A DNA stretch of 64,000 bases. Origin: Synergistaceae bacterium. Its GTDB lineage: Bacteria > Synergistota > Synergistia > Synergistales > Aminobacteriaceae. Below the pieces are notes generated by a model. That model was not told where the DNA came from and did no database searches. It saw nothing but the letters and a program-made list of their open reading frames with translations. Shown here in pieces: positions 18,001 through 25,533 of this stretch; positions within the stretch are counted from its first letter, which is position 1, and the number at the start of each line of letters is the position of its first letter. The stretch lies in the NCBI GenBank assembly GCA_017450125.1, contig JAFSWZ010000035.1, positions 19,317-83,316 on the forward strand. The letters run 5' to 3'. Position numbers and translations under genes: made by a program.

Positions 18001-19099
18001 TGCCGCAGGAGAAAGCCTCAAGGGAATTTTCAGGGGCATCGGTGAAGCTGTGATGAGCCTGTTCAACATCGACGCATCACGTATCATTGAGGGAATAAGA
18101 AACGCTTTTGGCGGCGTTACTGACTTCATCTCAGGGCTTGGTGAAATCATCGCGGGTATCTTCACGTTCGATTTCTCTAGCCTCTCTGCGGGCTTCATGA
18201 AATTCTGCGAGGGGGCAAAGAATACGCTGCTCGGACTCGGAGAGACCATCGCAGGATTGTTCAACATAGACTTTTCCGGCGTTTGGGACAGTTTCATGTC
18301 CGGCTTTGACAGTGCTTGCAGTTACATTTCCGGCAAGTTCGGAGAACTCACAAGCTGGGTAGGCAACGGATTATCGAGCGCGTGGAACTGGACGAAGGGA
18401 CTATTCGGCTACGGCGATGACACCGGCACACAGGCGCAGGCACAGGAACAAGCCAAGCTCAAGACACAGGTACAGGACATCACCGTCTTAAACAAGATGA
18501 GCGAGGGATTCTCTCAGCGCGTTGCCGAGATGACCGCAGCATGGCAGCCGTTCAAGGCCTCACTAGGTGAAGGTTTCGAGCAGATATACAGCGTGATGCA
18601 GGGCATAGCCGACAGGATTCGCGGCGTAACAATCCCCGCAGTGAACGAGCTAGCCTCAGCCTTAAGCAGAATCGCGACCGAGATAGCCTCAATCGTGCAG
18701 GCCGGAGGAATTGAGGTTGAGGTCAGCACACCCACAGCTCCTACAGCGACGAGCTACCGGCAGAGTGTCGGGACATGGAGAGGCAGGAGGCGTGCGGCAG
18801 GAGGTTTCATCAACAGCCCCGAGATCGCGTTAATCGGTGAGGCCGGGCGCGAAGCGGTTATCCCTCTCGAAAACAAAGCACGGGGTATTCCCTTGTGGAA
18901 GGCCGCCGGTGAGGAAATGGGCTTGCTGTTAGGGAGCACAACCAACAACGACAACCGCACAAGCGCGATGACTTTCTCGCCGACCTACAACATCACTGTG
19001 AACGGCGGCGATCCCAGAGCGGGGCAGGAAATCCGGGAGATAATCGAGGATGTCATGATGGAGTTTCAGGACAGGATGCAGAGGACGAGTTTTGCATGA
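15023..19099 (+). CDS. Tape measure protein
   Basis: About 1,358 residues from ATG 15023, which follows AGGTGA by 8 bases. GTG 15011 is the alternative. The first 280 residues are coiled coil rich in Gln, Ala and Lys. The conserved TP901-like core follows (QARQLGRDTQFTAVQAAQS, NAGIKGSQGGTALRAAFTRL), present in two similar blocks near residues 300-530 and 560-700. Several hydrophobic segments lie between about 760 and 910. Then comes a region of about 70-residue repeats with the motif LDFSGM/IDFSGV. It sets tail length and probably passes into the host membrane. Length implies a tail of roughly 200 nm. Confidence 0.92.
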   Translation: MANKMVEMTFAIGAALTGGFGNAFGKAGQMLGQLQQQSAELQQVSGQIDGFQKMQDAITKNQGAMVEAQNQAKALETQIASSAQRTAMLKSQYGEAQAEVERLNAVLVRNRDAYRAAQLNVQSLERQIRSSKTPTAELQRQYASAQAEARRLGEAVKRSGAEFQQAQGKAKRLKSEMQSSASQTRSLKTEARNLNAEAEKLKGGIDRDTEALSKLQASLSGAGVDTSRLASEQARLTAQSKKLADAQTRLQTSRAALKETREKLSWGNVKGDLMKAAGIGLSLGAPVMQAAEFEHAAARLNAVAFSGGGRNAEEDAKSFKLLQAQARQLGRDTQFTAVQAAQSQENLARAGFAANEIISAMPGLLDMAAAEGMDLATAADIMASSLRGFGLEAEDAGRVSNILAQTSAASNSSITGLGESLKYVAPVAKGLGVSIEETNAMLGIMANAGIKGSQGGTALRAAFTRLSKEPKAVAKALGELGINARDAQGNMREIPELMQALSERMKNMGSADKMKYLSNIFGSEAASGMLAVMEASVDGTLQNLTRLNRESSGQLQAMSKHTGLSIEELRAGMEKADKYARHLGISFGDLTVYTSMLAQSGIKGAQADQKLTQAFSRMKDKPREVQKALKAYGIALTDDQGKMRDFNVILTDLNNAMKDMQPSEQLKQLTKIFGAEGAQAVQALMRGMSDGLYDQYSEVAKSATGVSKEMADKVLATFWGQKELAKSAIADLMITIGDVLLPTVENIVKTFAEWTASLGKLASEHPEATKLIVGTVGAIAALNVGITALKYAWLGIKLPFQTARVAMAFVNARMLTLGQTSIWVTAKTKIMTAATKAWQIVMKAGRGLLNVGKLVLYYGKQIAIAAATKAWTAAQWLWNAAMNANPIGLIIVAIAGLVAAGYYLYKNWDKVKALWGQSWDWLSAKASSVVESVKNVIASIKGWASKYFKLDFSGMFAGLRSAIGSAIDTLTNLLSAVKSLFTLDFSGMWNSLVAAGESLKGIFRGIGEAVMSLFNIDASRIIEGIRNAFGGVTDFISGLGEIIAGIFTFDFSSLSAGFMKFCEGAKNTLLGLGETIAGLFNIDFSGVWDSFMSGFDSACSYISGKFGELTSWVGNGLSSAWNWTKGLFGYGDDTGTQAQAQEQAKLKTQVQDITVLNKMSEGFSQRVAEMTAAWQPFKASLGEGFEQIYSVMQGIADRIRGVTIPAVNELASALSRIATEIASIVQAGGIEVEVSTPTAPTATSYRQSVGTWRGRRRAAGGFINSPEIALIGEAGREAVIPLENKARGIPLWKAAGEEMGLLLGSTTNNDNRTSAMTFSPTYNITVNGGDPRAGQEIREIIEDVMMEFQDRMQRTSFA

Positions 19100-19305
19100 G
19101 GACATACAGGACAGAGCAAGGAGATACGTGGGACATGATAGCCCTGCGAATGTACCCTAAGATTGGGGCTGAAAAGCTGATGGATATTCTCCTCGACTAC
19201 AACCCAGACCACATACACACAGTAATTTTCCCCGCGAACGTGATTCTGAATGTCCCTGACGTTGACGTGCCGGTGATTTCGACATTGCCAGCGTGGAAGA
19301 GGTGA
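19096..19305 (+). CDS. Tail protein X (gpX, LysM-like)
   Basis: A 69-residue protein with the P2 gpX pattern: GDTWDMIALRMY near the N-terminus, a middle region ending in LLDYNPDH, and VIFPANVILNVPD. It has a LysM-like fold and is part of the baseplate hub assembly. ATG 19096 overlaps the tape measure stop. Confidence 0.88.
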   Translation: MRTYRTEQGDTWDMIALRMYPKIGAEKLMDILLDYNPDHIHTVIFPANVILNVPDVDVPVISTLPAWKR

Positions 19306-19310
19306 GAGTC

Positions 19311-20450
19311 ATGGACACACACGCGGCACGATGGGCGGAAGTCGTAATCATCTACGAGGGCGTGAACATTTCGCGAGATATTGCGCCGTACCTGCTGAAC
19401 TTCACGTACACCGACAACGCCAGCGACAAGGCCGATGATATTTCCCTGACGCTTGAAGACCGCGAGCGTTTGTGGTGTAGCGACTGGTTTCCGAGCAAGG
19501 GCGACAAGATTCGCGCGAGCATAGTTATCCACGATTGGGAGGCAGCGAATCAGACACAATCCCTGCCGTGCGGGACGTTTGAGGTTGACCAGATAGAGTG
19601 TTCCGGGCCGCCGAATCAGGTAACGATTAAGGCAGTATCAACGCTGGTAAGTAAGCCGATGCGTCAGGAGAAGCACACCAAAGCGTGGGAGAACGTGAAG
19701 CTCTCGACGATAGCCGGAGACATGGCAGGTAAGAACGGCCTGCGGTTATTCTGGGACAGCTCGGAAGACCCGTTCTTTGAGCGTCGCGATCAGGTGGAGA
19801 CTTCGGACTTGGAATTTTTCTCGGGGCTTGCGCGTGATTATGGTATTGCCGTCAAGGTAACGGACACACAATTAGTCTGCTACCTTGAGGAAGAGTACGA
19901 GGAACATGCGCCAGTAGGTGAGCTTTCGTTCGGGGATAAGAAGCTGATTAGCTGGAGCTTTTCGAGCAAGGCAGCAGGCACATACAAGGCCGCAAAATTG
20001 CAGTATCACGACCCAGTGAAGGATGAGACGTTCGAGGTTGAGGAAGCCGGAGACGCAGAGGGCACAGGCCGTACTCTGGAGATAAACCAGAAGGCTGACA
20101 ATCTCGGGGACGCACAGAAAATAGCGAAGGAGAAATTACGCAAGGCTAACAAGAGGGAGATCACGGGCAGTGTTACCTTGATGGGAGACCTGCGGTTTGT
20201 CGGGAGCAGCAACGTAACGATTTCGGGTTTCGGGGCGTTCGATGGCAAGTACGTGATAGAGAAGGCAACGCACAGTGTGAGCGGTTCATACACGACGAAA
20301 CTTGACCTGAGCATGGGCAAGGAGTCGAAGCAGAAGGCGGCTACGAAGAAAGCGAAGCCCGGCCGCAGGAAGTCGACGGCGAGTACGGACACAGTACGCG
20401 AAGTATATTTTGAAGAGAGGGCGGTGCTGATACCACCAGATGGCGGATAA
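19311..20450 (+). CDS. Baseplate hub protein, late control D (gpD) family
   Basis: About 379 residues. ATG 19311 follows a GAGGTGAG site and is preferred to GTG 19293. The N-terminal pattern ISRDIAPYLLNFTYTDNASD with a following SLTLEDRE and the middle SDLEFFSGLARDYGIAVKV match the phage late control gene D (gp27-like hub) family. The last 40 residues are basic and poorly structured. It sits between X and V, the usual order. Confidence 0.9.
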   Translation: MDTHAARWAEVVIIYEGVNISRDIAPYLLNFTYTDNASDKADDISLTLEDRERLWCSDWFPSKGDKIRASIVIHDWEAANQTQSLPCGTFEVDQIECSGPPNQVTIKAVSTLVSKPMRQEKHTKAWENVKLSTIAGDMAGKNGLRLFWDSSEDPFFERRDQVETSDLEFFSGLARDYGIAVKVTDTQLVCYLEEEYEEHAPVGELSFGDKKLISWSFSSKAAGTYKAAKLQYHDPVKDETFEVEEAGDAEGTGRTLEINQKADNLGDAQKIAKEKLRKANKREITGSVTLMGDLRFVGSSNVTISGFGAFDGKYVIEKATHSVSGSYTTKLDLSMGKESKQKAATKKAKPGRRKSTASTDTVREVYFEERAVLIPPDGG

Positions 20451-20892
20451 CTATGATGAATCATGTGCGCACGGGCGGTTCGGGAAAGTCTCAGCATATG
20501 ACCCAGAGCGGCACATGGCGCGGATACAGTTCCCGGACAAGGATAATCTTGTGTCTGCGTGGCTGCCTGTGGCAATACCGAACTCCCTGCAGAACAAGGA
20601 CGAGAGACACCTGGACATCGGGGAGCATGTTTACTGCAACATGATGGGCAACGGCTTAGAAGTTGGTGTAGTGCTTTGCTCAATCTACGACGACAAGAAC
20701 AAGCCGATAGTTCACGAGCAGGACATCAGGGTAATAACCTTTGCGGACGGCACGCAGATTTCCTACGACAGGGGAAAGCACCTGCTGAAGGTTGAGTGTG
20801 TCGGGGACATCGAGATTCACGCGAAGGGACACATACACATCTTTGCGGACGGTAACATGAAGCATCAGGCGGCGCGTATCGACCTGAATTGA
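20440..20892 (+). CDS. Baseplate assembly protein V (central spike)
   Basis: A 150-residue protein of the P2 gpV family. The OB-fold region (GRFGKVSAYDPERHMARIQF, then SAWLPVAIP) precedes a C-terminal beta-helix-like stretch (GDIEIHAKGHIHIFADGN) that trimerises into the spike. The tip is probably capped by the PAAR protein coded at 21696. It overlaps the D gene by 11 bases. Confidence 0.9.
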   Translation: MADNYDESCAHGRFGKVSAYDPERHMARIQFPDKDNLVSAWLPVAIPNSLQNKDERHLDIGEHVYCNMMGNGLEVGVVLCSIYDDKNKPIVHEQDIRVITFADGTQISYDRGKHLLKVECVGDIEIHAKGHIHIFADGNMKHQAARIDLN

Positions 20893-20905
20893 GGAGGAAT
20901 TATTC

Positions 20906-21692
20906 TTGCCGATTCTGCGAGTATTCCCTCGCCGAACGAAAGCGACACCCTTAGACGACTACGTAACCTTTGACCCTCCTGGCCTATTCATACCCGACGA
21001 CATAACAGAAATTCACGTATCAGTGGCCTTCACATGGGACTGTGAAGCTAGGCGGCCCAGCATTCAACCAGTCAGGCGGGGAGTTCACGCCCGGCCTGTA
21101 CTTGAAGGAAGGGTACGTAATAACGTCGCGAGGTTGTCCGAACAAGTGCTGGTTCTGCGCAGTGCATAAACGCGAGCCGAACGGACTTCACGAACTGGAG
21201 ATAAAGGACGGCTACAACGTAGTGGACGATAACTTTCTAGCTTGCAGTGAGGAACACATAAGGGCAGTGTTCGCGATGCTGAAGCGACAGCCGCACAAGG
21301 CAAAGTTCACGGGCGGGCTGGAGGCAAAAATTCTGAAGTCGTGGCACTGTGAACTGCTTGCGGACTTGAAGCCGGAGCGAATGTATTTTGCGTACGACAC
21401 GCCGGATGACTACGAGCCGTTAGTCCAAGCGTCAAGGCTGCTGAAGGAGTACGGGCTGTTAACGTCTCGGAAGTGCGGGGTGTACTGCTTGTGCGGTTAT
21501 CCGTCAGACACGTTCGAGAAAGCAGAGGCGCGGTTTATGCAGGTTGTGAAGCTGGGAATGTGTCCATACGCGATGCTATGGCGGGATAAAGACGGAGAGA
21601 CATCAAGGGAGTGGAGGAAGTTCCAGCGTTCATGGCTAGCCCCGCAAATACTGTACACGAAGCTAAAACAGGAATTAAATGAAAGGAGATAA
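20906..21692 (+). pseudogene. Radical SAM protein gene with internal deletion/frameshift
   Basis: The first frame starts at TTG 20906 after GAGGAGG and reads MPILRVFPRRTKATPLDDYV to SVAFTWD (about 21040). It then becomes meaningless and ends at 21169. The second frame is open from GTG 21042 with VKLGGPAF and continues 216 residues. It contains the iron-sulfur motif RGCPNKCWFCAV (Cx3Cx2C) at about 21132-21167 and a C-terminal MLWRDKDG. From memory, intact relatives run from FTWD/FTYD through 12-15 residues into VKLGGPA, so a small deletion has joined the halves out of frame. The second part could still be expressed from GTG 21042, but without a good ribosome-binding site. The position between spike V and the PAAR gene is unusual. 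Confidence 0.7.
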
Positions 21693-21695
21693 ATA

Positions 21696-21986
21696 ATGCC
21701 AGCGGTAACCAGAAAAGGAGACATGTGCACGGGGCACGCAGATTTCCCGCCACGCAACAGCACCAGCGGAAGCCCTAACGTTTTTGTGAACGGAATACCC
21801 GCGCACCGTGAAGGCGACTCATGGGCTGTACATTGCAACTCTCAGCCTGTGTGTCATGGCGGAGTCCTAGCGTCAGGAAGCGGGACAGTGTACGCAAACG
21901 GCAGACAGCTCGGACGTATCGGCGACCCTGTATCTTGCGGGTCAAGCGTCGCCACAGGGAGCGGGAATGTTTATGCAGGAGACTAA
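21696..21986 (+). CDS. PAAR-domain spike tip protein
   Basis: A 96-residue protein of the PAAR family. It starts MPAVTRKGDMCTGH and has the repeated pattern NVFVNGIPAHREGD and VYANGRQLGRIGD, with His and Cys residues suited to bind a metal at the tip. PAAR proteins sharpen the central spike of contractile injection machines. AAGGAG lies upstream of the ATG, within the radical SAM gene end. Confidence 0.9.
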   Translation: MPAVTRKGDMCTGHADFPPRNSTSGSPNVFVNGIPAHREGDSWAVHCNSQPVCHGGVLASGSGTVYANGRQLGRIGDPVSCGSSVATGSGNVYAGD

Positions 21987-21992
21987 CACGTC

Positions 21993-22403
21993 ATGATAGG
22001 TTCACTCGGTGAAGTAGTCTTTGAGGTCTCAACGGAGAGAGTCCGAACCTTCAGGGACTTCCAGATACAGCGGAGCGCGAAATATTCAGAACACGCAATT
22101 CACGGCAGGAAGGGGCTGTTAGAGTTCACAGGCCTTGCCCCCGCATCAATGAGCCTCAGCATTAGATTAGACGCTGGACTCGGCGTAAACCCTAAAGAGG
22201 AGCTGAACACATTACATGACATTCTGAACAATCATCAGGCAGTGCCCTTCATCCTTGACGGAGAGCCGCAGGGAGACGGGCTGTGGGTGTTAGAGGGATT
22301 AGATGAGAACCATGAAATTATTGATAATCACGGGACTTCCATTGCTGTGGAGGTCTCACTAAAGCTGAAAGAATATATCGAGGTGGAGGCTAATGGAAGT
22401 TGA
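21993..22403 (+). CDS. Tail protein U (P2 gpU family)
   Basis: A 136-residue protein with the gpU pattern: FEVSTERVRTFRDFQIQRSA at the start, then LEFTGLAPASMSLSIRLDA and GVNPKEELNTLHDIL. gpU forms part of the baseplate/tail tip in P2-like phages. It overlaps the following gp25-like gene by 11 bases. Confidence 0.88.
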   Translation: MIGSLGEVVFEVSTERVRTFRDFQIQRSAKYSEHAIHGRKGLLEFTGLAPASMSLSIRLDAGLGVNPKEELNTLHDILNNHQAVPFILDGEPQGDGLWVLEGLDENHEIIDNHGTSIAVEVSLKLKEYIEVEANGS

Positions 22404-22704
22404 GGTGCTTACGTCGCAGGAAGAGATAAATTTTGCGCCCGCGAATATCGTTGAAGAGGTAGCGCAGAACGTCAGGACAATCTGCACCACGCCGAAGTAC
22501 AGCGTTCCTCTGGACAGGTTATTCGGGGTTGACGCTACAGTGATAGACCGCCCGACTCCGAAGGCCATTGCTCTGATGCAAGTCGAACTTATACAGGCAA
22601 TCCGCAAGTACGAGCCTCGATGCAGGGTTAAGAAGGTGAGCTTTGACGGAGACACAGACGGGAAGCTCACAGCGAGAGTGAGGATTGAGATTCTTGAAGA
22701 GTGA
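22393..22704 (+). CDS. Baseplate wedge protein, GPW/gp25 family
   Basis: A 103-residue protein. VAQNVRTICTTPKYSVPLDR with FGVD, and IQAIRKYEPRCRVKKVSF, match the gp25/gpW wedge family with its lysozyme-like fold. It joins the sheath to the baseplate. Its end overlaps the start of J. Confidence 0.9.
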   Translation: MEVEVLTSQEEINFAPANIVEEVAQNVRTICTTPKYSVPLDRLFGVDATVIDRPTPKAIALMQVELIQAIRKYEPRCRVKKVSFDGDTDGKLTARVRIEILEE

Positions 22705-23833
22705 TTTATTTCCGGGACTGGCTGACATAGTTTTTGCAGAGAAGTCCGCTGAAGAAATCGAGAGCGAAATCATCACCCTCTACGAACAGATCACCGAGCG
22801 CACACTTGCACGCGGAGACCCTGTGCGGTTATTCCTTGAGACTATCACGCTGATAATCATTCATCAGCGAAGCCTCATCGATTACGCAGCAAAGCAGAAC
22901 CTCTTAGCCTACGCAGAGGGTGATTACCTTGACCATTTGGGTGCGTTGCTGGAAGTTACGCGGCTTGAAGCCTCACACGCAATGACGACGCTGAAGTTCA
23001 CGCTGTCGGAAGCCCAGCCCTCAGCCGTAATCATTCCTGCGGGAACGCGGGTATCGCCCGGCGGAGGCAATCTGCTTTTCGCGACAACGGAGGCCGCAGA
23101 GCTTCCAGCCGGAGACACAGAGACACTAATCACCGCGCAATGCACAACAGCGGGCAGTGCTGGGAATGGTTTTGTTGCGGGACAGCTCCGAAAGCTGGTT
23201 GACCCTTTCCCGTTCGAGATGTCCGTAACGAACACGACGACAACCTACGGAGGCAGTGATACTGAGAATGACGAGAATTTTCGCGAAAGGATACAGATTG
23301 CGCCTGAGAGCTTTTCAGTTGCCGGGCCTCGCGGGGCTTATGAATATTATGCGAGGTCTGCTCATCAGGATATTATTGATGTTGCAGTTGTCGGGCCGCC
23401 CGAAATTCCTCCGGGATACGTGAAGATTTACCCCCTCATGAAAGGCGGCGAGCTTCCCTCAAACGAGGTGCTTGATGCTGTGCTTGCGATCTGCAACGCG
23501 GATAACGTGAGGCCGCTGACTGACTGCGTAAGTGCGCACAAACCTGACGTTGTGAGTTACGCCCTGAACGTGAAATACTACATTGACCGCGCGAGGGCGA
23601 CACAGTCAACGGAACTTCAGGCCGCAGTGAGCGAGGCAGTCAGCAACTGGGTAACATGGCAGCGTTCGAAGTTAGGACGCGACCTCAACCCCTCAGAACT
23701 GAATCACAGGATGATAGCCGCCGGAGCAAAGCGCACAGAGATAACCTCGCCGTCATTCCGGGTGCTCAAGGCCTCAGAGCTTGCGATACCCTCAACGATA
23801 ACGCTGACGTTCGGGGGCTTGGAGGATGGCTAA
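22694..23833 (+). CDS. Baseplate assembly protein J
   Basis: About 379 residues. The start is TTG 22694 or TTG 22685, both overlapping the gp25-like gene. YAAKQNLLAYAEGDYLDHLG near residue 75, the region PAGTRVSPGGG and the segment RERIQIAPESFSVAGPRGAY match the gpJ/gp47 wedge family. It forms the baseplate wedge with W and I. The TAA stop overlaps the start of I. Confidence 0.9.
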   Translation: MKSDLFPGLADIVFAEKSAEEIESEIITLYEQITERTLARGDPVRLFLETITLIIIHQRSLIDYAAKQNLLAYAEGDYLDHLGALLEVTRLEASHAMTTLKFTLSEAQPSAVIIPAGTRVSPGGGNLLFATTEAAELPAGDTETLITAQCTTAGSAGNGFVAGQLRKLVDPFPFEMSVTNTTTTYGGSDTENDENFRERIQIAPESFSVAGPRGAYEYYARSAHQDIIDVAVVGPPEIPPGYVKIYPLMKGGELPSNEVLDAVLAICNADNVRPLTDCVSAHKPDVVSYALNVKYYIDRARATQSTELQAAVSEAVSNWVTWQRSKLGRDLNPSELNHRMIAAGAKRTEITSPSFRVLKASELAIPSTITLTFGGLEDG

Positions 23834-25031
23834 ACAGCTTGAAGTAATCTCGCTGCAGGACATAATACCTGCCTCAATCGCAGAAGATAAGAATATACGG
23901 GCAATACGTCGGGCAATAGACCCGCAGTTGCAGGAAGTCTCCCAGAGTATTCGGGAGGCTTTTATTGTGTCGCGAATTAACGAGCTGCTGGAGAATGTTA
24001 TCGACCTGCTTGCGTGGCAATGGCACGTCGACTTTTACGAGCCGGAACTACCCATTGAGACGAAGCGGGCACTAGTGCTTGACTCCATCAGTTGGCACAG
24101 GAAGAAGGGCACTAAGGCCGCCATCATCAGCGCACTGCGGAAGCTGAACTTTGAGCCGACGATAAAGGAATGGTTCGAGCCTGAACTGCAGACCGAGCCG
24201 CACACATTCAGCGTCAGAGGGTACTACAAGGATGATCACGTCAACGTTGACTTTCTCGGAGAAGACACAGAAGGAATCCTCACGCGGATAATCGAGCTGA
24301 CCAAGCCCGCAAGGTCTCACATGATAAAGCTGACCGTCGCTCCGATTCCTATCGACATGACGAAGCACATCTGCCGCTGGGATTTCTGCAACTGGGAGCA
24401 CGTCGAGTTCAAGCGTTACGACTGGGGCTTGCTGATTCCAGATAACCCGTTCTTTGAGGACGAAGCACCGATGCACAGCCTCATTGAGCGCGGAATACTG
24501 ACACTAAGCGACGTGCAGTACTGGGACGCTGGAAGGTGGGGATATTCGCCCTACAGGCTGCAGATTGTGAGCCGTGCATTCGAGACGGGAATATTCGCCG
24601 AGCTTGAGGACGACATCGGAACGTGGATGACTCCCTCAGTGTGGAACGGCTTTTCTTGGGACGAGGCGCACAAATTCTACCGGCCTGTGGGCGCAATGTC
24701 TCTGCGTACTTTTCCCGCAGACTTTGCCCTCGAGGACTCTGCGGCAATTCTCGGAGCAATTCCCTTCATCGGCATCATCTACGACTCGCGTCCCTACTGG
24801 GACATGCATTCATGGGAGGAACACAGCACATGGGCAGAAGAGGTAGAGCAGGAGGACATAGGCTCAGCGGTGAAGAGAGATTTTCCGGCTTCGTTGAAGT
24901 GGGGAAGTTACCCGCCCTCTCCGAGATGGAGCAGCCACAAAACGTGGGAAGGCAGCGACACATGGGAGAACACAACCGAGCAGGCCGGGACGTGGGAGGT
25001 TGGCACATGGGAATATCAGGAGGTCGTATAA
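23826..25031 (+). CDS. Tail protein I with tryptophan-rich C-terminal extension
   Basis: A 401-residue protein. P2 gpI is much shorter, about 180 residues. Residues 1-180 (LLAWQWHVDFYEPELPIETK, then HRKKGTKAAIISALRKLNF) are the gpI wedge domain. The rest is an added region in which Trp recurs: WDFCNWEHVEFKRYDW, then WDMHSWEEHSTW, and at the end HKTWEGSDTWENTTEQAGTW. This extension may dock the fibre proteins coded downstream. That role is inferred from position only. Confidence 0.82.
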   Translation: MAKQLEVISLQDIIPASIAEDKNIRAIRRAIDPQLQEVSQSIREAFIVSRINELLENVIDLLAWQWHVDFYEPELPIETKRALVLDSISWHRKKGTKAAIISALRKLNFEPTIKEWFEPELQTEPHTFSVRGYYKDDHVNVDFLGEDTEGILTRIIELTKPARSHMIKLTVAPIPIDMTKHICRWDFCNWEHVEFKRYDWGLLIPDNPFFEDEAPMHSLIERGILTLSDVQYWDAGRWGYSPYRLQIVSRAFETGIFAELEDDIGTWMTPSVWNGFSWDEAHKFYRPVGAMSLRTFPADFALEDSAAILGAIPFIGIIYDSRPYWDMHSWEEHSTWAEEVEQEDIGSAVKRDFPASLKWGSYPPSPRWSSHKTWEGSDTWENTTEQAGTWEVGTWEYQEVV

Positions 25032-25520
25032 ATGGCAGTCTTAACATACTTAGCGCGTACAGCATGGGCAAAATATTTACTCTCGCGCCCGCTGTTTCTC
25101 GCAATAGGCAACGGAGAAGCAAGCTGGGACACTACGCCCAAAGAAGTGGATTACGAGGCAACAGCCCTAACGCACGAGATAGGCCGCAAGAAAATCACGC
25201 GGTCATATTTTGTGAATGAGGACGATGACGGCGAAATAGATATGCCCGGAGGCAGAAGATACTCATACTCAGAGACACCGACGCGGCACATATACCTTAG
25301 CTGCATGTTCAACTACGGCGAGGGAGTCGCAGAACCGATCCGCGAGGTCGGAGTGTTCATTGATACACAGGTGAAGTCGGGGCTTCCGGCAACACAGAGC
25401 TATTTCGTGCCGGGAGAGATACAGACTCCGGGCACATTGATATTGCTTGAGCATTTAGAGACAGCAGACATCTTTACCCCTAAGAGAAAGGGATATTACG
25501 GAACAATATTGACGATATGA
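25032..25520 (+). CDS. Tail/baseplate protein, function unknown
   Basis: A 162-residue protein starting one base after gene I. The pattern AIGNGEASWDTTPKEVDYEA with REVGVFIDTQVKSGLP resembles short baseplate or fibre-attachment proteins found between gpI and fibre genes. No catalytic motif is visible. It may connect the wedge to the large protein coded next. Confidence 0.6.
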   Translation: MAVLTYLARTAWAKYLLSRPLFLAIGNGEASWDTTPKEVDYEATALTHEIGRKKITRSYFVNEDDDGEIDMPGGRRYSYSETPTRHIYLSCMFNYGEGVAEPIREVGVFIDTQVKSGLPATQSYFVPGEIQTPGTLILLEHLETADIFTPKRKGYYGTILTI

Positions 25521-25533
25521 GGAGGTGAGAAAT

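Noticed and set aside
15023..19099. Repeated LDFSGM/IDFSGV segments as a separate repeat element
   Set aside because: They are internal repeats of the tape measure protein, normal for that family.
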